From Portulaca oleracea (Eukaryota > Streptophyta > Magnoliopsida > Caryophyllales > Portulacaceae), in the NCBI GenBank assembly GCA_029582165.1, contig CM055869.1:58601518-58665517 (forward strand): DNA of 64,000 nt, in the 5' to 3' direction. The translations under genes were made by a program, and so were the position numbers. A model generated the notes under the pieces. It saw nothing but the letters and a program-made list of their open reading frames with translations. It was not told the DNA's origin and searched no databases. Positions 22,459-34,789 of the stretch are shown piece after piece (position 1 is the stretch's first letter; each line of letters begins with the position of its first letter).

Positions 22459-22516
22459 AGTTGAAGAGATAGATGAGGTTGACATGGGAAGACGTTGATG
22501 GGAGTGTTTAAATAGA
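22262..22516 (-). promoter_or_regulatory. MATE gene 5' leader and core promoter
   Basis: On the minus strand a TATA-like TATTTAAA lies at about 22507-22514, roughly 250 bp upstream of the chosen start codon. Transcription would begin near 22480. The leader therefore contains the long CT repeat, and also the in-frame upstream Met at 22336. The TSS is inferred from spacing only. Confidence 0.5.
22401..22453. repeat. (AG)n / (CT)n microsatellite in MATE 5' leader
   Basis: About 26 uninterrupted AG dinucleotides on the plus strand, which is (CT)n in the transcript. CT/GA tracts in 5' leaders are common in plant genes and can bind GAGA-type BPC factors. The length is likely to vary between individuals. 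Confidence 0.95.
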
Positions 22517-22752
22517 GTCGGAGCAAGGGAAGGCAGCTCTCTGCTCTGTTTCTTATTTATGATTTTTTTATTCAGTTCCATTTCTTTTTTCTTTTTTTGG
22601 TGGGAACCCAGTTTCTTATTAATTATTTTTTAGCCTTTATTATTTTTTTTTGCGTTGTTACGGTGCAAAAATGGTGTGGTGCGATGAAATTGTGGAAAAT
22701 ACTCAAAATGTGGAATACCCTCTTCTTCCAAAATTATGTCACTTAACATATT

Positions 22753-23232
22753 CGCTCTGTTCTTTTTTATTTGTTATTTACGGTTTTAGTGTCAATTTTT
22801 AATCAATAATTTCTAACATAAAATTTTTATAAAAAAAATAATATTATACTTTTCTAATACTACCTCTGTCCCTTTTTATTTGTCCAATTACCTAATTTCT
22901 TGTCCCTTTTTATTTGTCTAATCACCTAACTTTTACATTTTCAATAACTATAATTCTCATTCTATCCCTTATAAATGCACTTTTTGCCCCTTTTCAAGGA
23001 TATTTTCAAGGACATTTTTGACAATGTACAAATTTTTTGCTCCATCCCTATATTTTTTGGTATCGTGAAAGTAGTATTAGGACAATTAATCAGGGACGAA
23101 GGTAGTAGTATTTTTCATTACGAATTTAATTACATCAATTTTGTATGATAAATGATTATATAAATTAAGATATTGACGGTCAAAGTTTTTAACACAATTT
23201 ACTAGGCGACATATAAACAAAAACGGAGGTAG
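22753..23232. mobile_element. Stowaway-like MITE (outer, interrupted)
   Basis: It starts near CGCTCTGTTCTTTTTTATTT and ends AAACGGAGGTAG followed by TA. The interior matches the 8112 and 19159 subfamily. It is interrupted by a second Stowaway at 22860-23105. Confidence 0.65.
22860..23105. mobile_element. Stowaway MITE nested in another Stowaway
   Basis: The ends are CTACCTCTGTCCCTTTTTAT and inverted CAGGGACGAAGGTAG, with TA at 22858-22859 and 23106-23107. The interior repeats TTGTCCCTTTTTATTTGTC, so it is internally duplicated near its left end. Confidence 0.7.
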
Positions 23233-23815
23233 TAATTCACAAAATTAAGAAAACTTCCAATTTACAGTATTTTGCAGTATTGGATATGAGAAACATGTGA
23301 AAAAAATGGTGAATAAAAAACAAAAATTGAAGAAAAAGATGTACATATTTAATAAATTTAATTTGATAAATTAGTAATTAACATATTATTGAAATTATAA
23401 GGTAACAGATATTATAGGAAAAAAGAAAATTAGTTAAAACGACAGATAATATGGGAAGGAGAAGGGAACATCTCCGTCCTAAAATACTTGTCCTTTCACC
23501 TGACTTTTTTTATCCCAAAATATTTGTCCCTTTTATAATTTCAGCAACTGTCATTCTTTTTTACCCCTAATTATTGAATTTATTTATCATTTTTTACAAT
23601 TCCAACAACTATTAATTAAAGTATGAGTAGTTTGGATAAATTACAAACTAGTCACCCCAATTGCCAAATACGCATTGCTATTCTCAAATTAAATACATTG
23701 ACAAATATAATGCGATAAAGGTAGTATTTCTTACACTCTGTTTTTTGTGCGTTGGTATGGTGCAGAAATGGTGTGATATGGACCTTTATTACTCCTTAAA
23801 TTTATTATTATTATA
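23233..23815. other. Intergenic DNA with Stowaway fragment
   Basis: No gene. A Stowaway-like left end (CATCTCCGTCCTAAAATAC) occurs near 23469 without a clear partner. Confidence 0.4.
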
Positions 23816-24072
23816 CTCCCTCCGTTCCTTATTAACTGTCGTATTTGAAAATTGTGCAGTCAAAGTTCAAAAATTTTGACCACAATTTTTTCAATATTTA
23901 CAATGAGTTTCTATACAAAATTATCACAATTAGATTGGTGATGAAAATACTATCATAAAAGTATAATATTACAATTGTTAATAATATATTATGTAAGAAA
24001 TTATCAATTAAAGAGTGACATTAGAGACCGTGAAAGTCAAAATTATGACAAATTAATATGGAACGGAGGGAG
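23816..24072. mobile_element. Stowaway MITE
   Basis: Near-perfect ends: CTCCCTCCGTTCCTTATTAA and TTAATATGGAACGGAGGGAG. TA lies at 23814-23815 and 24073-24074. Confidence 0.8.
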
Positions 24073-24555
24073 TACTAATTTTTTTAATGGAAATATATTT
24101 ATTATATACTCTTCTCCCAATCCTGGCTACTTTTAGGGGTGGCATAATATTAAAATGTGATAAGGACCAATCACATTTCAATTAAATCCGTCACTAATGG
24201 CCTAAAAGTTTCAATTTTGATTAAACAAATGTTTTTTAAAGAAAACTATGCCGCTGCTCCCTAAATTATACTCCCTGCTGCCACTTAAGAAGGTTATGGA
24301 GAAACTAATATAATTAGGAAAAGAAAGTATAGTATTATTTAAATTGGTAAATATTAATATGAGGGATGAAGAATATAGATATAAAAGTAATAAAAGTTGT
24401 ATTAATAATGTAAATGACAAATAATTAGAGATAAGAAAAATTACTAAGTGGACAAATAAACAAAAATAAAGATAGTAAATAGCTTCACGACGTTTACGTA
24501 ATTAGACATATTATGTATGAATCGTTTGTCTAATTCAAAAAATAAGGACATAAGC

Positions 24556-24781
24556 CACTGTTTCATGGCTAAGAACCGCAGCACATTCTTGCTACAACCC
24601 ACCACAAAATATCATTCTACCACAATTCGCCACAACCCACCGCAAATTACTTTTTCACAATTATCTGTACAATATTTATATATAAATACAAAAACCCACC
24701 ACTACATACCAATAATCCGCCACAATTACACCACAAGCCGCCACAATTTCACCACACGATACCGCATAAAAGAACAAGGCC
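24556..24781. mobile_element. Tourist-like MITE (CCACCACAA family), left end decayed
   Basis: The interior is made of CCACCACAA/CGCCACAACC phrases. The right terminal repeat GCATAAAAGAACAAGGCC is recognisable. The left terminal repeat near 24556 is degraded (CAGCACATTCTTG). Confidence 0.5.
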
Positions 24782-25758
24782 TAGAGTAGACCTAAGACTA
24801 CATAATAATCCCTCTTTGATTCATGATTCTCACATTAGAAATATGAAAGTTAATAGTAATGTATATATGTGTGTGTATTTTTATACATTTTTTTTCTTCA
24901 AAGTTATCTACTCATGGTAGTGTAGAAATATGTAGAAGAGTAAAGTAAAGTAGGCAAGGTAAGGTAAATTTAGGTAAAAAAGAATAAGTAAAATCAATGG
25001 ATAAATATCAATCAGTTATTTCTTTTTCATGTTTTAATTAATGAGCTAAATAAAAAATATAAAGTAAAATAATATAAGATAAAGATAGGTGAAATTTTAC
25101 TTAGGATCTGCCAAAAACGTGACCTTACTTAGAATTCCCTGTGTAAAAGCATAATAAAATTGTTTTTTTTGGTGTTGCATACTTGCATTGTGATCATAAT
25201 TAGGTGAGTTGTACAAATGGTCAATTAGATAGGATCTTAATTTGGTAGGATTAGATTACAAATTATATTTCCAAGATAAATATAGATTCTTCCTTAGTGG
25301 TGTTTGTCTTTTATTCTTTTACAATTCACATAGACTTTAAAAAAATAATATTTCTTCCAACAAAAAAAGCTTCTTCAAGTGGAAAATTGCCTGACCATAC
25401 ATAGACAAGTTTATAGAGGGAGAGGACAAAATTATGATGCAATATGAGGTCTTCAATCAAAAGCATTTCATTCAAAAATGCCATTACATTCAAAAATTAG
25501 TATAGTTAGTGAAACTTTTATTAGAATGTGATTAATTATGAACTATCTAGATTAAATATATGTTTGAATCAAGATTGTGCCCCATTTTAGACCAAGAAAG
25601 TATTAAGAAGTCAGTTAAAACAATTACTATAGTGGAGCCCAACTATTAATGCATTACTATTATTTTTTTAAGTCAAAGAAGCTTTTGTGCCCTTTTTAGC
25701 ATTTTAATCATTAATATTTTTTGATCTAAACATTTACATATTATAACGAACTCAATAT

Positions 25759-25793
<35 letters not shown>

Positions 25794-25904
25794 CTCAGTG
25801 TAATTACATTACAATACAAAAAACAAGGGAGAGGCAAATTTGAAAGCTTATTAAGAGCATTTGCTTTTTTAATAAAACTTTTTAAATAAAATGCATAAAT
25901 TTTA
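24782..25904. other. AT-rich intergenic DNA
   Basis: No gene recognised. An (AT)n microsatellite lies at about 25763-25791. Confidence 0.4.
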
Positions 25905-26285
25905 GAAGGTGACCCGACCTGACCCGAAAATGTCGGGCCTCGAAGTGTGGTCGGGCCGAGGGTACGGTCGGTGACGACCTGGTCCGGGCCGACGACCCAA
26001 CTAAATACAACTTTTAAAAAAAAATATCTTAGATTAAGTTTAATTTTTTCTGTGACCCGACCCGACTCGACAAAATACATAAATAAAATGCGTAAATTTT
26101 AGGCTTTTTTAATAAAAAAAAACTCAATTTTATATATTTATCGGCCCGCAGCCCGTAGGATTAGGGCTCGGGCCGAAGATACTTGGCCCGAAAGATGGGT
26201 CGAGTCGGGTTGGGCCGACAGGTCAAACACTTCCGACCCGAATGACCTGCCCCGTGACCCGCCCCGCCCCGACCTTTGAGTAGGT
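25905..26285. repeat. Degenerate CCGACCCG repeat
   Basis: Two GC-rich blocks (about 25910-26075 and 26145-26285) of short imperfect units such as TGACCCGACCTGACCCGAAA and GACCTGCCCCGTGACCCG. No coding function. Same type as 31801 and 63754. Confidence 0.55.
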
Positions 26286-27204
26286 CATAAAATTTTTGCA
26301 GTAATTTTTTTTTTATATTTCTCAAATTATGTTTTTTTATTTTTTTTGCCTTGAGATAGTATTTGCAGTAGTGCATGGGTTAGTGGAGAGGTAGTGATAA
26401 CTTGCTGGGGTTGCAGTCTTTGTGGGTGTTCAGTTACCAATAGTGGTAACTCATGCCTATATTTAGCTCAATAAATTACTGCTATTTCAACTTTAGTGAA
26501 TTCTTAATTTCATACTGTCATTTTTTATGAATCTGTTTTGGTATGACTTTGTGATCCGTGATCTTTTTTTTTTTTTACAGGGTATCTCTTTCCATTCAAC
26601 GTGGGGAATATACTCTTGGGTTTTGCCTTAAGTTTCATTAGGTAATTTTTAATTAATCAACTTTGTAAGAACTTATGGTAAACTCCAAATTAATTACTGC
26701 CCTTTTTGGTAAAGTTTTCAAAAACTGAATTATTAATTTCTTGACATCTATAACAAATGGTAGTCCATCTAACATTTAAGTGGAGGTTGGTTTTGGGTAC
26801 TTCTTGAAAGAACAATTCCTCTGCTATTGAAGCACCGATTCCACCGAAGAAGTTGATGGATTCAAAGATTCTTAAAGCGGTTCTTGATCGAAAGAAGGCT
26901 TTGGTGAGAAAGACATATGGGTTAAAGATTTTACCAACCAAGAAGAAGTGAATTGCTTTTTGCCTTGTTGGGTGGTTTCTTTGCTATTTGTAGGTGTTTG
27001 TTGTTGTCTTTAGCTGTTGTAGTGTATTTTTGGGTTTTGTTCATGCTATTTTTATTGTTTTGCAGATATTTTGTAGCATCTTTGATGCTTTTTGCCTTTT
27101 TGACATCCAGCTATCAAAACATTTATAGCGCTAATGGTTCTATGTTCACAAAGTTGGACACGATAAAAGTTTATGATGGGGTGGAGTAAATTTTTCTCAG
27201 AATT
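26286..27204. other. Intergenic DNA, possible coding relic
   Basis: No recognised gene. Around 26860-26950 the plus strand reads as a Lys/Arg-rich stretch (for example ILKAVLDRKKALVRKTYG) in an otherwise stop-riddled frame. I cannot identify it. Confidence 0.3.
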
Positions 27205-27845
27205 GTGTTCCTACGTTGGGTTTTCAAATATTCTTGGTGAATATGATTATGTATTGTATGAAGTCGGTCTCCATTTTCTTTCTTATAAATGAGGAGTCTA
27301 GGGGTCAGAATGTGTCATCCAAGGGTTTCCGCAAAGGAAACTCAATCTTACCTTATCTTTTTGTGTTTTTATCAGAGGGGTTGGTGAGTTTACTGAAAAA
27401 TGCATAAGGTAAAATTCATGGGTATCAGATTTTCAACGATGCACCTAGCATTTATTATTTTAAGATGATTCGCTATTTTTTTTGCAATGCCAAAGTAGAG
27501 GAGGCACATGTTTCAAAGGAGTTATTGGAGGTGTACAAAAGGGCGTCGCGACCATAAGTGATCCTTGCTAAATACAATGTGATTTTTGGGAGTGGAGTTG
27601 CAAGAACTAGAAGGGAGGATGTCTTGCTCAAGACAACGACCTGGGGTTGCTAGCTTATGTAGGTAGGGGAAAAAAGGAAGACATTATGCTCACTAAAAGA
27701 CGGGATCAATAAGCGGTTGTTGGGCTGGATAGATAGATTCATTTCCTAAACGAGGAAGGACGTGCTAATTAAAGTTGTGGTGCAAGCTATCATGACCTAC
27801 ACTATGAATGCCTTCATATTACCTAGGAATCTCGGTCATGAGATG
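27205..27845 (+). pseudogene. LINE (L1-type) reverse transcriptase fragment
   Basis: The plus strand encodes a decayed middle-to-C-terminal part of a plant L1-type reverse transcriptase. GFRKGNSILPYLFVFLSEGL at about 27330-27390 corresponds to the family's GLRQGDPLSPYLF motif. Near 27700-27840 the sequence reads like the thumb segment: KRLLGWIDRFIS, then KDVLIKVVVQAIMTYTMNAF. Several stops and frameshifts separate the blocks, and the usual ADD catalytic motif is not recognisable. No endonuclease, RNase H or poly(A) end is attached. Confidence 0.75.
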
Positions 27846-27949
27846 TAATATCTCCTTTTTTCACCGACATCTCATGAGTCACAGACCTAAAAAGTCTGAC
27901 TTAGCCCAAGATTAGTCTTAGGCAAGTTAAAACTCTCGTTACCATTATC

Positions 27950-28410
27950 ATTGTGGTGCGAGAGGGCTTAGGATCGTGGCATGGGCCTTAGCTGATTGGG
28001 ATCAATGAGTTATCTTCCAGCAATGTACGATGGCCCAACACTGGCTCTCATAGGTACTCCCTCGAAGTCTTGCTTTCGGGTTTTCAGGATGGGTCGAGCG
28101 AGCATCGGACAAGCGTCATCTCTAATTACGATCTACCAATACTCAAGGTCCTCATAACAACCTCCTTGAACCTCATGACCTCAATCGAAGATTAGCAAGT
28201 TAAGTAAAGTGGTTGTCCACTTATTTATTCTTCTTATCAAAGTCAAGGGTAACCCGAGGTATAATAGTATGGGCCTTAGTTGATTGAGATCGGGGCTAGC
28301 CCAACATCAGCTCCTGTAGTACTCCCTTAAATTCGCGCTTCAGGTTTCTCAAGATAGGTCGATTGGGCATCGAACGAGCATCATCCCTAATTATGATCCC
28401 CTTGGGTCCT
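27950..28410. repeat. Diverged direct repeat, ~300-bp period
   Basis: The order of phrases GCATGGGCCTTAGCTGATTG, CCCAACACTGGCTC, GTACTCCCTCGAAG, GGTCGAGCGAGCATCG and TCATCTCTAATTACGAT (about 27980-28135) is repeated with substitutions at about 28265-28400. It may be two decayed LTRs or subrepeats of an unclassified retroelement. No coding sequence. Confidence 0.55.
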
Positions 28411-29300
28411 TTACTTTGCTAGCTTGCTGCCATTAGGTTATGTTATTATGCGAGGGGCATGTTGTTTCTTATTATGAGGTGGCCTTACATGTACATGACA
28501 CAATTTATAGAGTTTGCTTGGGTCATAAAGAGAATACATAAAGCTTACAATCATTGGCATTTAACCATCCTTATTTAATAGCAACCAGAACCCAGTTTTT
28601 CGTGCCTTTACCACATGTGCCATTTGATCCCTCCAAGTATCCGGACGTGCCTCCGTCAAGGGGTACATATCATGGGCATATTCATGGAATTAGCTTGAGC
28701 TAAGTATGGAGATAAACATTCAATCTTGTAACATTTAAACTTTAAGTATGCCTCAACAGATTGTGATGCCCATCGGATGTCGTCTCCCTTTAAGGCAATC
28801 ACTAAAACATAGTCACTGGGTGCACTATAACAATCAATAAACGCTTGGCCAGAACGTTAACCCCAACATGACCTTCAGGTCCAGATCGATCGATAAAAGT
28901 CTGAGCTTTTCTTGATGAGCCTCAATTCATCAGCTTCCCCAAGCATGCTTACCATCGGCCTAGAACAACTTTCGGGCTTTGACTGATGAACCTCGGAACA
29001 ACAGCTTCGCCATCGTCTTACTTTCCATTTTATGTTCCATAAATCATATGTCACTTTTCCATGGTCTTCATACCTTTACTTTATGTTAGTCTTCCTTGAA
29101 AATTTACATGCATAGCAATCGGTAAGAAATTCACGTAACTTCTCCTTGGTCAAAATGTTGTTAAAATTGGTTCAACTTTTCCAATTTATTTCTCCTTCAT
29201 TACTTAAGTTTTTCGAGCTTGGTAGGTTGGGATTGTTCACACATTTTGAGTCTACTTTAACGTCATATTCTTATTTGAATTTTTACCTTGTGGGTTAATA
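28411..29300. other. Unclassified, possibly transposon-derived sequence
   Basis: GC is slightly higher than in the flanks. On the minus strand near 28740-28850 there is a short open stretch (for example ALKGDDIRWASQSVEAYL) with no family I can name. It may be the interior of the element suggested by the preceding repeat. Confidence 0.3.
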
Positions 29301-30535
29301 CAATATTTTTGAAAACATAGGCACATATCATAACTGTCAACCATGTATATGTGATCCAAATCGAACCCTCAACTTCAACAATTTACTTAAAATAATTTTA
29401 GTATCCTTAATTAATACATTTACTTTGAACTTTAGATTTATTTATCCTTAATTAATAAAGTATCTAAACTTAGAATAATCATTATTACTGCTTCAAATTC
29501 ATCTTTCAGCCAAGCTAATTATTTTATCTTTTTTCGGGTTTATACTATTGTGAATGAACAAGCAAAATTTTTAAATATTGTGACAAGTATTGAAAATTAC
29601 TTTCGCAAAATCCAGATAATTTAAATTCATCAATATTCAAATATAGATAATTTAAATTCAACAATTTTCAAATGTAGCTTTTGTTTTTAACAAGAGGTTC
29701 TATATTTAACACTTTGTATAATTATAATTAGAGACAAATTCCGACAAAAATCTTGTTAATGATCCAAGCTGGAAGCACAGTTAGTTAGTCAAATGTTTGT
29801 ACGTACGAGCTAATACTTTTACTAAACAACTACATTAAACAAATTAAGTTCAAAATTATGTGGTCCTAATCCTATACTATTAATATTTAATTACAATACT
29901 TAACTTCTTAATTAATCCTACACTCGTGATGATCGTACGTACGTGCATAAGTTGTGCCTGTATTTTTAACTTTGCTTTTTATCCCCTCTTTGGAGTGGGC
30001 CCCACTTTAGTGGTCCTGATTAGTAAAAAGTTAAGCACCGGTCAGTGTGTAGCGCAAATTATACAGTACATAATGGTGAATATATGTGTATTAAGATAGA
30101 TTAATTTTTAACGTGATGATTTTATGTAAAAGAATTGATAAATTTAAAATGTATTGATAAACTTTGCAATAATGTTGAAACAATTATAATGAATTTTATA
30201 ATAAATATTGATAAACCTTTTTAAAAATAATATTTAACATCCTGGTGAGCATAGATTGTTACTCTAAGGTGTATCATATAACAATTGGTATTTGCATTAA
30301 AATTATGAGGATAAAGTTAATTTATACCTTTCTTTTTTTAAAAAATGTCATCGAAAGCTAAAGATGTTAAAAGATTGTATCTGCAATGCTACAACGAACT
30401 GTCAAAACAACAAGTAGCAACGGGAAATACAGAAAACCAAATTAAACAAACACACAACATCATAAAGGGTACAAGAAATAAAACAACAAAGCGAAAGCCC
30501 AGAAGCTAACATTTTATTCTAAAGTGGATCAACTA
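29301..30535. other. AT-rich intergenic DNA
   Basis: No gene or classifiable transposon recognised. Confidence 0.4.
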
Positions 30536-30880
30536 TTAAGACTCCTGTTTTTCCCTCTCATTCCTCTTAAAATGCTTCAATGCTGCAACTTGATCACCAA
30601 TGATTCGCAATTCACCGGCATTGCTAAGGAAAATAGTCATGCAAGCAATCTCTGTATTGACATCCTCAATATCTTTGACTTAATGACTAGAGCTTTTAGT
30701 TGAAGTAAACTTAGCTTTACGAGTAGCTTCCATAACCATCCTCAACTTAGACTTCAGTAAAAGCTTCCCCTTATTTTCCTTTTTTTTTCTTTTCTAATGT
30801 GTTTTGAAACCCTCCAAAAAGGAAGCCCCTAGTTCAGCATAAGAATTAGAATCAGAGTTAACTTTTACTTTAACCATTAT
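30536..30880 (-). pseudogene. Unidentified minus-strand coding relic
   Basis: From a Met at about 30877 the minus strand reads MVKVKVNSDSNSYAELGASF and meets a stop after about 28 codons. Further open pieces follow in shifting frames (for example KDIEDVNTEIACMTIFLSNA). The amino acid composition looks protein-like, but I do not recognise a family. It could be a decayed transposase-associated or host gene. Confidence 0.3.
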
Positions 30881-31532
30881 AATTATATTTATTTTATTTT
30901 ATAGTTATATATGGATAATAACTAATAAGGACAATCTTTGCTTGTGTTACTTGAATTGTAGAGGTCTAGAGCTAGATAGGATTAAATCTTAATTATTGTT
31001 TGTCAAGTAATACGATCTAATGAATTAATTTTTCTTAATAATTCAATACAAGTATATTATGTTATCGGAATAATTTAAAGATGTTAGTTCCAGATTCAAC
31101 ATAGCACATTACATAAGTCTAATATAGTATATTATGATTATAAACATTTAAACTTGTCCAAGAAGATTGAGAAATTGATTTCAAATAAAAAACTTTATGA
31201 TTTATAATTTTTGTATAAATAGAAATAGAATCCCTAACCAGTCAGAAGTAGATAAGGAAAGAGTTGAAGTTGATCGTCTTAAAACACTGAATAGAAACGT
31301 CACAGGAAAGAAAAACATAACCAAGAGAAACATCGGTGCCACATTTATCAACGACATGATGAAATAAATGAAACTTGTATTTTTATTTTTAGTTCACAGG
31401 TATAAAAAAAAAGAGTAAAACTATTATGTTTTTATGTCTGGAAAAGAATACAAATATAAAACGTCATGCATGCGTTTGATCCAGGACCAATAATAAATTT
31501 AACTAAACTGAGCTTAATATGTATTTAATTAT
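30881..31532. other. AT-rich intergenic DNA
   Basis: Nothing recognised. Confidence 0.35.
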
Positions 31533-31800
31533 AAGATTTTTGGAGGTTAATATACTGATTTTTCCAATTAATGAACTGTAATATATATCGTTTTTAAAAT
31601 TGGATATTAGTGTACAATTTTTGCATATATTTCGTAGTTATTTTACTGACTTTTGGTAATAATTAGTAAAATTGGACACTGACATAATATCACTTAACAC
31701 GACTACGGTAAATTAATGATAAATAAGTCTGATATATTAGTCTACACTTTTAAAAGTTGATATATGACAGTCCAATACCCTAATTGTCAGTGTATTAGCT
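31533..31800. mobile_element. Mutator-like MITE, diverged relative of 13563
   Basis: The left end AAGATTTTTGGAGGTTAATA corresponds to the terminal repeat at 13563. The right side contains GATATATTAGTCTACACTTT and GTCAGTGTATTAGC in inverse orientation. The exact right border and target duplication were not resolved. Confidence 0.45.
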
Positions 31801-32075
31801 AGATCTGGCAATCGAGTGAATCGGTTCGGGTCCGGGTAAGTTGAAGATCTGTTCGAGTTGGTATTGGATCAACCAATTTTAGTTTGGTTCGATTCGGGAA
31901 CGGTTTCAGGTTTGGTATGAGTTCAGGTGAGTTTTATTCGATCGGGTTGGTTGGATGAGGTTCTTTCCGATTGGGTTTTGGATAGATTTGGGGTCATTTG
32001 GGTGTGAATCTTAATCGCGTCACTTTTCGGGTTGCGGTTCGGATCAGTTTCGGGTTTGGGTCAAGCAGATTGATT
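31801..32075. repeat. Degenerate CGGGTTCGG-type repeat
   Basis: Imperfect short units, for example TCGGTTCGGGTCCGGGTAAG and GGGTTGCGGTTCGGATCAG. It begins CTGGCAA, as the copy at 63754 does. No coding function seen. Confidence 0.5.
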
Positions 32076-33346
32076 TTTTGAGAGTTTTGCCATGGCTAAT
32101 GAGTCGCATTAGAACGACTTTTAATATGACTATATGTAATAAATAATTTAACAATACACAACTTCAAACAAACACATGACCCAAAAACAAATTATAAACC
32201 GTTCCTATTTTTATACATAAAAACCCATAATAAATATAGACATCTCAAAATAAATTTATGACAAACCAATCTCATAACAAACCTACTATAAAGAGATTGA
32301 CATTTTGGCTTTGAAAACTTTGGTCAAAACGTAACAAATGTGTATATGCATGCATGGTTGTTTAATTTTTCAACTTTGTTCAAACGTAGGCATTAAATGG
32401 AAAGTGATTTTGTTGTAGTTCTAATAAATACATTATGAAAATATTGTCAACACGGTGTATGTTTGACGTGGTCCTACAATAAAGTCAACAAGTGATAAAG
32501 TTTTTTTTTTTTTTTAGGAAAATGACTTTTAAATACCTTAGCTTTCTAATAGAAAATCTTTTCAATATCTTATGTTACCTATAATTCATATTTTTGTGAT
32601 TTTAAATTATATTTTTTACCCCCTCCATTTTATATTAATTGTCGTCTTTGAAAATCGTGTAGTCAAATTTTAAAATTTTAACCATAAATTTCTCAATATA
32701 TACAATGAACTGCTATATAAATCACCGCGATTAGATTCGTAACAAAAAATATTATCGTAAAAATATAATATTGCGATTGTTAGTATGGAACAGAGGGACT
32801 AATAACTATATCCACTTATTAATTACTACATCATGTTTATTGGCTGCGCTGAAAAGTTTGAAAAATAAAAATAATATTTCAATTATATTAGAGGATATAC
32901 ATATTATATGTTGAACTTTATAATTATGAAAAAAATTAAATAAAAATAAATTAGTATAATTTATGAGTCCTAACAACCCTTAAACCAGTGACTCCCTTTA
33001 ATATCATGTCCGACTAAATCTGATATCTGAATTAAATATTATTTTTAGGAAAGTTGGAAAAATAGTCTATACTTTGAAGGTATTGAAAAAAAATAATCCA
33101 AACTTATAACTTTGTTATGGATAAGCTGAACTTTAACTCTTTTTTTTTTTAGAATTGACGGCCACCTATGTGGTGGTGACGATATTACAAGTGGAACATA
33201 CTTTTAACTTTTTTTGAGCTGCAAAAAGTTCTACGTATAATATTGCTACTACCAGGTCACTTTTCAAATGAATTTAACTAGGTGGTGGATGTTAAAAGTA
33301 CTATAAGTTAAAATTCATCTCATCCATAACAAACTTATAAGTTTGA
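32076..33346. other. Intergenic DNA with a Stowaway fragment
   Basis: No gene. A Stowaway-like element spans about 32621-32798: left CCCCCTCCATTTTATATTAA, right TATGGAACAGAGGGA. It is shorter than its relatives at 14721 and 23816, so it is internally deleted. Confidence 0.5.
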
Positions 33347-33672
33347 GGCCCTGTTCTTTTATGCGGTATTTTGCGGAATGGTGTGGTGAGGTGTAGTGAA
33401 ATTGTGGCGGGTATGGTGGAATTGCGGTGGGTTATTGGTATATGGGGTATGTGAGGAGAGAGGATGTAAAAAGTAGAGGAGAAAAGTGAGGAGAGAGAAA
33501 AGTGAAGAGAGAGAAAAGTAATGATTTGCGGTAAAATGTGGCGGGTTGTGGCAAACTGCGGTAGGAAGTGAGGAGAGAGAACAGTAATGATTTGCGGTAA
33601 AATGTGGCGGGTTGTGGCAAACTGCGGTAGGCTGTGGCACCGCAGTTTGCCAACCGCAGAAAGAACAGGGCC
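33347..33672. mobile_element. Tourist-like MITE with internal 66-bp duplication
   Basis: The terminal repeats are GGCCCTGTTCTTTTATGCGG on the left and GCAGAAAGAACAGGGCC on the right. The body consists of GTGGTG/GCGGTA-type phrases. A 66-bp segment containing ATGATTTGCGGTAAAATGTG is tandemly duplicated at about 33521 and 33587. Flanking TGA/TGG is compatible with a decayed 3-bp target duplication. Overlapping frames are repeat artefacts. Confidence 0.7.
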
Positions 33673-34296
33673 TGGATTATTTTTTTTCAATAACCCCAAA
33701 GTATGTATTATTATTTTTTCCAATTTCCCTTTTTTTTATGTCACTACTAACTTATTTATGTTCATCTCCATTAATTTTTCAATTTTTTTGTTGGATTTTT
33801 AAAATATTTTGGAGGCATATATATATTTATATGCTTATGGAAGCATGATAATTGAGATAAGATGCACCCTTGAAGGGAGTCAAAAGGAGGCTGTGTTACT
33901 TTGTTCCCGAATCCACGCACAGCTGGCCACAAAGCAACCAATCAATATATGCATGCCAATTCATTTTTTTTTTTTTGCCCCTTTCACACCAAATTAAATT
34001 AAAACTCTTTTTTAAAGTCTAATCAACAAAACAAGTGTATTTTCACCTAGATTTTGTCATGGTTTCTTTTTGACATTAAGGTTAAATATCAAGTTGTGCT
34101 TTTTTTCTTTTATCTTTCAACACTCGTTTTCAATCAGATTTTGTAATCATGACAAGAAAATTTGGAATTTGGGAGTTGAAATCCCGTTTTTTATGAGTGA
34201 AAAGGGGATAATTTGCATATATCTTATGTGTTTATGATATTTATAAATTCAACCGTGATGTTTTAAAGTTAATATTTATTCATCCTAATTAAGCTT

Positions 34297-34469
34297 ATGA
34301 AAATAGTTGGAAAAACGATCTGATTACCAACCATTTTCGAATAGTAGGAAAATGATTGGTGGTAAAAATTTTAGAAAAATATGAAATGGTTGCAAAACAG
34401 TTGGTTTTTTTTCAACCATGTTAAATTGGTTGAAAAATTGGTTAGTAATACATATTTTGTTTAGTAGTG
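34297..34469. mobile_element. Truncated CACTA-like fold-back MITE
   Basis: It contains GATTACCAACCATTTTC and TTTCAACCATGTTAAATTGG modules and ends TTTGTTTAGTAGTG, the right end of the family at 38821. The left part is missing. Confidence 0.6.
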
Positions 34470-34789
34470 CAATGGTCACAGTTTGACTGTAGCAATGCCT
34501 AGCCTTGATTTCCCTTGTCTGCTCTTTTTTACCCTTCATTTATGCCGTCTTGGATGAGATTTACTAGAGTCTTTCTAAAGTGTTAAAATTGTAGGTGTTA
34601 TTATGTTGTGTGCACATATGCTACATTGCTACACATCATCATCATAGGGGTTGGAGATTTGATACCCCTTAGGTATTAGGTTCAATACAAGGTTTCCTAA
34701 ATTTGGAAGAACAATTCTTATAAAGTCAATTTAAAACTTTTGTCTGCTCACACAATGCAATGTTTCCTATTACCGAGAACTCCTTGTGA

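Noticed and set aside
22084..22581. 165-codon minus-strand frame overlapping the MATE 5' leader
   Set aside because: It is largely Ser-Leu repeat peptide from the CT microsatellite and lies in a different frame from the MATE protein.
33301..33723. 140-codon minus-strand frame and overlapping shorter frames
   Set aside because: They lie across a Tourist-like MITE and encode repeated PQFATTRHILPQ-like units derived from its repeats.
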